Source: Leptospira_A soteropolitanensis (GTDB lineage: Bacteria; Spirochaetota; Leptospiria; Leptospirales; Leptospiraceae). Taken from it: DNA of 64,000 nt. The number at the start of each line of letters is the position of its first letter. Within the stretch, counting starts at the first letter, position 1. Of this stretch, positions 50,948 to 59,000 are shown one piece after another. The position numbers were made by a program, and so were the translations under genes. The stretch lies in the NCBI RefSeq assembly GCF_026151335.1, contig NZ_JAMQPP010000001.1. One strand, written 5' to 3'. Under the pieces are notes generated by a model that was not told where the DNA came from, searched no databases, and was given only the letters and a program-made list of their open reading frames with translations.

Positions 50948-51808
50948 TTAATTGGGCAAAGGAATTCTATCTATTTCTTTTGGAACTTTCGGAAATTCAT
51001 CTTTTGCCCATCTTTCCTTTGCTCTTTCAATGGTTTCTTGTTTGGTAGAAACAAAATTCCAAAATAGATGTCTTTTTTCCGTAAGCGGTTCCCCACCAAG
51101 TAAAATTAAACGACTATTTTGTTTGGCCTTGAATGAAACAGAAGTTCCCTTTTCAAATAAAACCATAGATCCTACTGCATAAGATTCGCCATTGGATTCG
51201 ATCGCACCACGTGACACATATAGTCCCGCCTCTTCCTTATCAGAAAGGTCCCAATGAACTGCATCGGCACTTTGTTTGATTTCAATATCTGCATAAATTA
51301 AAGGCGAATGGACAGTGGCAGGTGACTTTAATCCTAAAAAACTACCACCTAACAATCTGAAAACCAATCCTTCTTTGGTAAGAACAGGGATTTCTTTTTC
51401 GGAAAAATGTTCAAAACTCGGATCGATTTCTTCTTTATCTTTCGGTAAAGCAATCCATGTTTGGATGCCTTCTAAAATTTCATATTTAGGATCAAATTTG
51501 GAGCGTTCACTGTGAACGATTCCAGACCCTGCCACCATCCAATTGGTTTCATGTGGACGAATGTCCATTTCAACTTTCAAACTATCACGATGGGTGATGA
51601 CCCCATCATATAAAAAAGTAATGGTAGCAAGGCCAATGTGTGGATGTGCTCGAACCACAAGCTCTTCTCCAGTAACCACCGGTACAGGACCAAAGTGATC
51701 AAAAAAAACAAAGGGACCAACAGAACGTTTTTCCATCGCAGGAAGAACGCGACGAATCACGAAGTTGTCTCCTAAATCTTTTGAGTGTCCAACTAGAGAT
51801 TTTGTCAT
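50948..51808 (-). CDS. Pirin family protein
   Basis: 286 residues with the two-cupin pirin layout. The metal-binding N-terminal cupin is readable (HPHIGLATITFLYDGVITHRDS, split into HPHIGLATITFLY and THRDS) with its histidines and glutamate context, and the second cupin follows (GLYVSRGAIESNG). Pirins act as quercetinase-like oxygenases or metal-dependent regulators. Its role here is unknown. It overlaps the upstream propeller gene by 4 nt (ATGA), so both are in one transcript. Confidence 0.85.
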   Translation of the reverse strand: MTKSLVGHSKDLGDNFVIRRVLPAMEKRSVGPFVFFDHFGPVPVVTGEELVVRAHPHIGLATITFLYDGVITHRDSLKVEMDIRPHETNWMVAGSGIVHSERSKFDPKYEILEGIQTWIALPKDKEEIDPSFEHFSEKEIPVLTKEGLVFRLLGGSFLGLKSPATVHSPLIYADIEIKQSADAVHWDLSDKEEAGLYVSRGAIESNGESYAVGSMVLFEKGTSVSFKAKQNSRLILLGGEPLTEKRHLFWNFVSTKQETIERAKERWAKDEFPKVPKEIDRIPLPN

Positions 51809-52869
51809 TTGCGTTTAGACTTCTTAACCTTCGGTTTTGGTTGGGATATTTTCTTTTTTACAGTTTGTTTTGGTTTTTTGATTTGTTTGGTGGATTTAGT
51901 TCCAGATGTTTTTGATTCTTCGACCTTACCTACAAAAAGGCCAATGGCTTCCTTACCTTGGGTCCAATGAGCTTTGTTTCTAGCATTAAAATAGAGGATA
52001 AAGATTTTTTCTTTTTCCGAATATTTCACATCACAAGCATATACATGGCTTGCTTTCCAACCTCTTCCCGTGGGGCCAAGGATGGGAGTATGGTTAATGC
52101 GTTCAAAATTAATTCCATCTTCACTTTGTAAAAAGAGAATGGCCGAACAAGATTCCTTCCTAACAGGATTCCAAAAAATCCCATTTTGAAATCCTAAGTA
52201 ACGACCTTTCCATTCAATTACTTTGATGGAACCTGCACCCAAGTTACAAAACGGATCCATTTCATTTGGGGAAAGAATAGGATCAGAAAAATAGGAAAAC
52301 GGCCCCAGTGGGGAACTTGCTTCGGCAACGGTAATATGTTTTGGTTCGCAAAATCCGCAGTCAGGGATAAAAACGAGAGAAGAAGAAAAGTACATTCTGT
52401 ATTTCTCCCCAAACTTCACCAAACAGGGATTACTCACCGAATCTCCATATTTAGAATCTTTATGAAATGGGAATTTAGGTGTAATGACAGTTTTAGGGGA
52501 AGACCATGATTTTAAATCTTTGCTGGTTCTAACTTCGATCTGCGATTTCCACTTACGATAAGGAAACCAAGAAATAAGGACATGAAGGAATTTGTACTTT
52601 TCGTAATATAAATAATAAGTTCCTTCTTCCAAAAAGATAAAAGGGCGCATGGCATTCCAAACCACAGTTTTTCTTTTTTTCCAATGGATTCCGTCTTCAG
52701 AAAGGAACTCTTGCACTCCAAATATATTGTGAGCAAAGAGATGCCAAAGGCCATCTGGACAATTTTCGGGGAATAAAAAACTCGGATCCGCCAAAATAGG
52801 GGATGGGAATCCGGGTTTTAGAATCGGATCATCTTGGTAAAGTTGCCAATAGATATTTTGTTTGTTCAA
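51805..52869 (-). CDS. Five-bladed beta-propeller (GH43-like) protein with basic tail
   Basis: 354 residues. A beta-propeller pattern runs through residues about 10-310: GLWHLFAHNIFGVQEF, SEDGIHWKKRKTV, YYLYYEKYKF, EVRTSKDLKSWS and YRMYFSSSLVF, typical of GH43/GH32-like folds. Whether the catalytic acids are present cannot be settled by eye. The last 30 residues are mostly Lys, Pro, Gln and Ser and may bind nucleic acid or phospholipid. No signal peptide is visible. It starts with TTG, with AGGA 12 nt upstream, and its stop overlaps the pirin gene by 4 nt. Confidence 0.72.
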   Translation of the reverse strand: MNKQNIYWQLYQDDPILKPGFPSPILADPSFLFPENCPDGLWHLFAHNIFGVQEFLSEDGIHWKKRKTVVWNAMRPFIFLEEGTYYLYYEKYKFLHVLISWFPYRKWKSQIEVRTSKDLKSWSSPKTVITPKFPFHKDSKYGDSVSNPCLVKFGEKYRMYFSSSLVFIPDCGFCEPKHITVAEASSPLGPFSYFSDPILSPNEMDPFCNLGAGSIKVIEWKGRYLGFQNGIFWNPVRKESCSAILFLQSEDGINFERINHTPILGPTGRGWKASHVYACDVKYSEKEKIFILYFNARNKAHWTQGKEAIGLFVGKVEESKTSGTKSTKQIKKPKQTVKKKISQPKPKVKKSKRK

Positions 52870-52884
52870 TCGAAATGAATTTCC

Positions 52885-53427
52885 TTACTTTTCTAAAACA
52901 ACTTTCAGGTTAGATAGTCCCTCTTCAAAGTCTTTTCCGATCATTTCTTCAAAATTCATAAAAAGTAACATCAAATTGGATGGATAAGGAATCGATCCAT
53001 CAAACCCCCAAATGACTTTGGATTTTTTTTGATCCAAAGAAGAAACTTTCATATAACTACGTTCCGTACCTTCAAATGGTTCAAAAAATCTCAGCTCTGT
53101 TTCCATCTCTAATGCATCCGCATTAACCATTTTGATTTCTTGTTCCCCAGTTCCGACTTCTTTGTCTAAACTTTCCCAACGAGAAACAAAACCTACCGTT
53201 CCATCTTGGCCTTTATAAATCTTTTTCATATTGGGATCTTTTTTGGCCCATACACTATATTGATCTTGATTTTTTAACATTCGAATGTATGAAAATACAT
53301 CTGAAGCCGATTTGTTAATGTCGATGGAACGTTCTACCTGATATTCAGTAGGTAGGAAGATTGCCACAACTAACGGGATCGCTATGATACCGATGATTCC
53401 TATAGAAATTTTTCTGCCGAGTGTCAT
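52885..53427 (-). CDS. SRPBCC-type (polyketide cyclase-like) membrane-anchored protein
   Basis: 180 residues. One N-terminal membrane helix (about 6-25) is followed by a START-like domain (about 28-178) with the family pattern YQVERSIDINKSASDVFSYI and WGFDGSIPYPSNLMLLFMNF. Such domains bind hydrophobic ligands in a deep pocket. The ligand is unknown. AAGGAAG lies 11 nt before the ATG. It is 15 nt upstream of the propeller gene on the same strand. Confidence 0.78.
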   Translation of the reverse strand: MTLGRKISIGIIGIIAIPLVVAIFLPTEYQVERSIDINKSASDVFSYIRMLKNQDQYSVWAKKDPNMKKIYKGQDGTVGFVSRWESLDKEVGTGEQEIKMVNADALEMETELRFFEPFEGTERSYMKVSSLDQKKSKVIWGFDGSIPYPSNLMLLFMNFEEMIGKDFEEGLSNLKVVLEK

Positions 53428-53470
53428 AAGTTAATGATTCTTCCTTTCGCTTTAAATTTAGTCAATTTAT

Positions 53471-54790
53471 TTACCCACGTGGCCGCAAATTCCAACTGAA
53501 AACAAGAAGGAAGATAGCAATCAAAGTGGAAACAAGAATTGCATATAGTGCCACGTCCCAAGAGTAGTTTGTGGCAAGGATGGCAAGACCTTTGCCTTGC
53601 GCTGTCCTTCCCAAAGAACCAAAAAGCCCGATAAAACCAGCGGCAGTTCCCACGGCCTTTTTCGATGTAAAATCCATACCTGCTACACCTAACAACATAA
53701 CAGGTGGATAAATAAAGAGTCCAATCAATCCAAAAAGTGCATAATCAATCCAAATAGATCCAGGAGGGTTCCATAAAATTCCAAGAAAGGCAAAGAAAAT
53801 AGGAATGATACAAAGTAAACTCACCATTCCCCTTCTACCATCAAACCGATCCGATACCCAACCCATGAGAATGGTCGATCCAATCCCTCCAAATTCCAAA
53901 ATAAGTGTAGAATATCCTCCTCCCAAAAGGTCTGCTCCCTTAGTTTCTTTTAAATAGGTAGGGCCCCAGTCAATCAAACTGTAACGAATGATATAGACAA
54001 AAAAATTAATGATAGCAAACAACCAAATGTATTTGTTCATTAAAACTTGTTCAACAATCAATTGTTTGGTGGTAAGTTCTTTTTCGTGGTCTTCTTTTTC
54101 TTCCGGCGGATAGTCATTTCGATAGACTTCAATGGGAGGAAGCCCTTCGGACTGAGGAGTGTCTACAAGTCGTAGATATAAATATATAGATCCAACAATT
54201 GCGATGACTCCTGGTACAAAGAAGGCATATTGCCAACCAAACTGGGCCGCAGAATGAGAAGCGACCACTCCAACGATGCCGCCTCCAATATTATGTGCAA
54301 TATTCCAAAATGCAAACGTAGTACCTCGTTCTCCTACAGAATACCAATGTCCCAAGGAACGGCCGCATGGTGGCCAACCCATGCCCTGCACAAGACCATT
54401 AGCACCCCATAAAAAAAGATGAATCCAATAATGATTCGCAAATCCAAATGAAAAATTCAAAATGGCAGTAAGAAACAAACCAACAGCCATAAACTTTCTT
54501 GGATTGGAACGATCGGAGAGTGCTCCCATTAAAAATTTTCCAATCCCATAAGTGATGGCAGTGACTGCGAGGATGTCACCTATATCAGCTTTCGAATAAG
54601 ACAAAGCTTCCCCAATTTCTTTGGAAACTGGTGAGAAGTTATTTCGAGTTAAGTAATAGGTCGTATAACCAAGAAAAGTCGATTCCAAAACGCGAAACCG
54701 AAATTTCGGATAAAGGGTTTGGATTTCTTTTTCAGATTTTTTTGGTATGGACGGAGCGGGAGCGAACCATAGGCGAATGGTTTGTAACAT
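53471..54790 (-). CDS. MFS organophosphate:phosphate antiporter family transporter
   Basis: 439 residues with 12 membrane helices. The N-terminal half has the OPA-type features TTYYLTRNNFSPVSKEIGE and GKFLMGALSDRSNPRKFM, then GLVQGMGWPPCGRSLGHWYS, typical of GlpT, UhpT, UhpC and PgtP. These swap organophosphates for phosphate or act as sensors. The exact substrate (glycerol-3-phosphate, hexose phosphate) cannot be separated by eye. It diverges from cysK over 47 nt. Confidence 0.82.
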   Translation of the reverse strand: MLQTIRLWFAPAPSIPKKSEKEIQTLYPKFRFRVLESTFLGYTTYYLTRNNFSPVSKEIGEALSYSKADIGDILAVTAITYGIGKFLMGALSDRSNPRKFMAVGLFLTAILNFSFGFANHYWIHLFLWGANGLVQGMGWPPCGRSLGHWYSVGERGTTFAFWNIAHNIGGGIVGVVASHSAAQFGWQYAFFVPGVIAIVGSIYLYLRLVDTPQSEGLPPIEVYRNDYPPEEKEDHEKELTTKQLIVEQVLMNKYIWLFAIINFFVYIIRYSLIDWGPTYLKETKGADLLGGGYSTLILEFGGIGSTILMGWVSDRFDGRRGMVSLLCIIPIFFAFLGILWNPPGSIWIDYALFGLIGLFIYPPVMLLGVAGMDFTSKKAVGTAAGFIGLFGSLGRTAQGKGLAILATNYSWDVALYAILVSTLIAIFLLVFSWNLRPRG

Positions 54791-54837
54791 AGACTAGGAA
54801 GATGAAAGCCTAAAGAGAAGGAGTCAAGTCGATTCTC

Positions 54838-55812
54838 ATGAAAACAAATATACGAAACGGTTTTATTGATACTGTGGGAAACACCCCGCTCATCCGCATT
54901 CATTCTTTAAGCGAAGAAACAGGATGTGAAATTTTAGGTAAGGCAGAGTTTTTAAATCCTGGTGGCTCTGTCAAAGATAGAGCCGCCTTATACATCATCG
55001 AAGATGCTGAAAAAAAAGGACTCTTAAAACCCGGCGGCACTGTCGTGGAAGGGACCGCAGGCAATACCGGAATTGGCCTCACCCATATTTGTAATGCAAA
55101 AGGTTACAAATCAGTGATTGTCATTCCAGAAACACAATCCAAAGAAAAAATCGAAATGCTACGCACATTAGGTGCTGATGTGACCCTCGTCCCTGCGGTT
55201 CCTTATTCTGATCCAGGAAATTATGTACGAGTTTCAGAACGGATGGCTCATGAGACTCCCAATTCTGTATGGGCCAACCAATTTGATAATTTAGCCAACA
55301 GAAATGCCCATTTCGAAACCACTGGCCCCGAAATTTGGGAACAGACAAACGGGAAAATAGATGTTTGGACCACTTCCCTTGGAACTGGAGGGACCTACGC
55401 AGGAACAGGGCTATTTTTTAAATCCAAAAATCCGAATATCAAATGCATTGTGGCTGATCCTTATGGATCTGGAATTTATTCTTTTGTCAAAACAGGACAG
55501 ATCACCATCGAAGGATCTTCTATTACCGAAGGGATTGGCCAAGGTCGGATTACCAAAAATATGGAAGGAATGCCTGCCGATGACGCCATTCGTATCCATG
55601 ACAAAGAAGCACTCCGCATTTTGAATTTAGTTTTGAAAAAAGATGGTTTGTTTATGGGGGGAAGTGTAGGGATCAATTTGGCAGCTGCTTATCAAATTGC
55701 CAAAGACCTAGGTCCTGGACACACCATAGTCACTGTGTTATGTGACAGCGGAGCCAAATACCAATCAAAAATTTATAACGACGATTTTTTGATTTCAAAA
55801 GGACTGAAATAA
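54838..55812 (+). CDS. cysK: Cysteine synthase A
   Basis: 324 residues, PLP fold type II. The lysine for PLP is in GGSVKDRAAL (near 42), GTAGNTGIGL binds the carboxylate or phosphate, and GTGGTYAGTG binds the cofactor phosphate. It makes cysteine from O-acetylserine and sulfide. A cystathionine beta-synthase activity cannot be excluded from the sequence, because some homologues have both. AAGGAG lies about 15 nt before the ATG, a long spacing. It diverges from the transporter gene. Confidence 0.88.
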   Translation: MKTNIRNGFIDTVGNTPLIRIHSLSEETGCEILGKAEFLNPGGSVKDRAALYIIEDAEKKGLLKPGGTVVEGTAGNTGIGLTHICNAKGYKSVIVIPETQSKEKIEMLRTLGADVTLVPAVPYSDPGNYVRVSERMAHETPNSVWANQFDNLANRNAHFETTGPEIWEQTNGKIDVWTTSLGTGGTYAGTGLFFKSKNPNIKCIVADPYGSGIYSFVKTGQITIEGSSITEGIGQGRITKNMEGMPADDAIRIHDKEALRILNLVLKKDGLFMGGSVGINLAAAYQIAKDLGPGHTIVTVLCDSGAKYQSKIYNDDFLISKGLK

Positions 55813-56022
55813 ACCAAACAAACCTGGGTGGTCATAGGTAAAGTTAGATAAAATCGCAACTATTTTAAAATAATTTGTAATAAAATCCTCTATGATTTGT
55901 ATAACTTAACTTTTAAATTGGAAAGAAATTATCTGGACTTTATGGATTCCTGAATTTTACTTTTCGATAATAGAAAGAGTCTTTAAGAAAATGCGGAACC
56001 TATTTCAGATCGGTGTTATTTT

Positions 56023-59000
56023 ATGAATTTTCTCCAAAAAATCTTGGTCTACACAGTCGCATTGCCTCTGTTTGCATGTCAATTTCCAAACATCAATAGA
56101 TCATTTTTGGAAACCTTTTCTACGATTCGTTTTTTACAAACAAACACTCTTTCTTACACTGTCTCTTTTCGAGTTTCGGGTCTTTTGGGATCAGGACTTC
56201 AAATCGAAAATAATGGGGATGTTGTCAATGTATCTGCCAACCAAACTTATACATTTTCAAAAAAAATTCCTTCCGGTTCCGCTTACAACGTCATAGTTAA
56301 AACCCAACCCACTTCTCCCATACAAAAATGTATTGTATCTTCTGGATCAGGAACCGTACTCAATGGAAACATTGAAGGCATTCAAATTGTTTGTGGCGAT
56401 GCACTCTATCTCATTTACGGATCGGTAACTGGTCTATTGGGGAATGGACTCCAGATTCAAAACACTACTGGGTCGGGAACAGAAGTGACCAATGTAAACT
56501 CTAGTAGTTTTTCGTTACCACCCATTCCTTCAGGAGAAACGTATAATTTCAGTATCATTAGCCAGCCGACAAATCCAAGCCAAACTTGCTCGATTACTTC
56601 ACCGGGAGTTACATCGGGAACGATGGCCGCAGCCCATTTGCCAGTAGCGATTAATTGTGTCACCAATTCATTCGCTGTAAATGCACAAGTGACAGGGATC
56701 CTTGGAACACTCGGTGCCGGAAATGAACTCAAACTAACGTTAGATGGTTCGAATACAATTAATGTTACTGCTGATGGGACATTTGTTTTTCCTGGAACTT
56801 ATTTAAGTGGTGGAACATTTTCTATTACTGTTGATAATCCTGGTGGAATCATTCCTACAGGTGTATGTACATTAAGCTCTGGGACGATCACTGTTGCCAA
56901 TGGTACCTATACCATTCCTGTCAATTGTAGTAATGCATTTCTCATAAGTGGAACCGTTTCTAGTCCAGGGGGAACCACAACGAGTGTCCTTAGTGGTACT
57001 GTTACTTTAGATTTGGTCAATACTGGCGGGACACCATTTGTAACACAACAAGTCGTTGTTTATGCAGGCATTTCTAACTTTTCTTTCCCTGCTACCATTC
57101 CTGGTGGTTCCGATTATGAAATTGTAGTTTCGAGTTCCGCACCTGATCAGGTTTGTACGATGACAGCAGGAGCCACTCACACAGGAACAACGTCTGACCA
57201 AGGTAATGCGATCTTAAATTGTAGTTTACCAACACCTAACTTTACTCCAGCCACGGGGACTGTTTTTAATGATGATGCGACGGTCACACTATCTGCTTTG
57301 ATCCCTGGCTCGGAATATCGTTATACATTAGGAAATGGTGGCCAAGCTTCTCCTACCTGTTCCACAGGATCAATGACAACTAACACAGTGTCATTAGCTG
57401 ATACTAACCAAGCAGTGATAAAAGCCATCCATTGTAAAACAGGATGGGTTGAATCTGCAGTTGTAACTTCAACTTATACATTGAAAGTAGCTACTCCAAC
57501 ACCTAGTTTAGCGACAGGCTCTTTGCTGAATTCAGGGGATACGATTAGTTTTTCTACAACAACAACGGGAACTACTTGGGTTTGTAAAGAGAGTGCCGCA
57601 GGAACACCTACTGATCCAGTTTGCGGATCAACAGCAAATACTTGTTCTTCGGGGACAGCTGGCAATTTCGTATTCCCAACTCCTGGTTCTTCGCAAAATG
57701 TAAAAGCGCGAATGTGTAAGGAGAACTATGTTGGGAGCGACATTTTAAGTTTAAATTACCAACCCAATGTTTATACAGTTGGTGGAACGATTAGTACGTT
57801 AACACTTCCTTTTGGGGTCAATACCTTTGTTTTACAAAACAATGCGGGCGATGATTTAATCATTGCTGGAAACGGGACTTTTACCTTCAACACTGCCATA
57901 CCCACCGGAAGTAATTATGCGGTGACAGTTCTGTCTGGCCCACAAAACCCTTGGCAAACTTGCAATATAACCAATGGAACAGGTACTATTGCTGCGGCTG
58001 CTATCACCAATATTGCGATAACCTGTTCGGTAAACAACTATTCGATGAGTGGAAACATCACAAGCACAGTTCCACTACCGGCAGGACTCACAGTCACAAA
58101 CGGAATCGATTCCATCAATGTGCCTGGTGGAGCGACAACCACACCAATATCTTTTGCCACACCGATTGCCAGTGGAACGAATTATGATATCTCCATCACC
58201 GCAGAACCACCAGGATATGTCTGTGCCATCCAATCCAATTATTCAGGAACAGTACTCGGAACTAACATTACGAATGTGGCTGTCAACTGCGTGGTTGGAT
58301 ATAGATATGCCAATACGATTACTGCCAAAAAACCAGCACCATTGCAAATACATTATTATCGAGGTTTAGTAGGTACTGCCGCTGGGCAAGTAGGATCTGG
58401 ATCGGCAGATGCTACAGGGACTTCTGCCTCCTTCTCTAACATTCGTGGTATTACTTATGATGGTACGAAAGGTTACATTGTTGATTACGGAAATCATAAA
58501 ATTCGAGTTTTTAATCCTACCACAAGTGCCGTTACAACTCTTGTTGGAAATGGTATCATTGGAAATACACCAGGTTCTGGTTCTGTAAGCGCACTCAATG
58601 GTCCAAGAGGAATCACAACAGATGGAACCTATCTCTATGTCACAGAAATAGACGGAAACCGGATCAAAAGAATCCTTATTAGCACCGGTTATGCGGAAAC
58701 TTTTGCGGGAGATAACACAACAGTAACTCCATCAAATGGAAATGTGGATTCAACAGATCCACTTCTTGCAAGATTTGCAAATCCTGCCGGGATTGTAATC
58801 GATGATGATAAGTTATATATTGCAGAACGAGGAAATTCGTCCATTCGAGTCATGAAATTGAGAACGAAGGAAGTTTCCACACTTAGCATTGGTGGTAATC
58901 TAGACCAACCAGAAGGTCTCACTGTTGTAGGTGATTACATTTATGCAGTGAACATTGGCACTCATAATATTACAAAAACGCATAAAGTCACAGGGGCCAC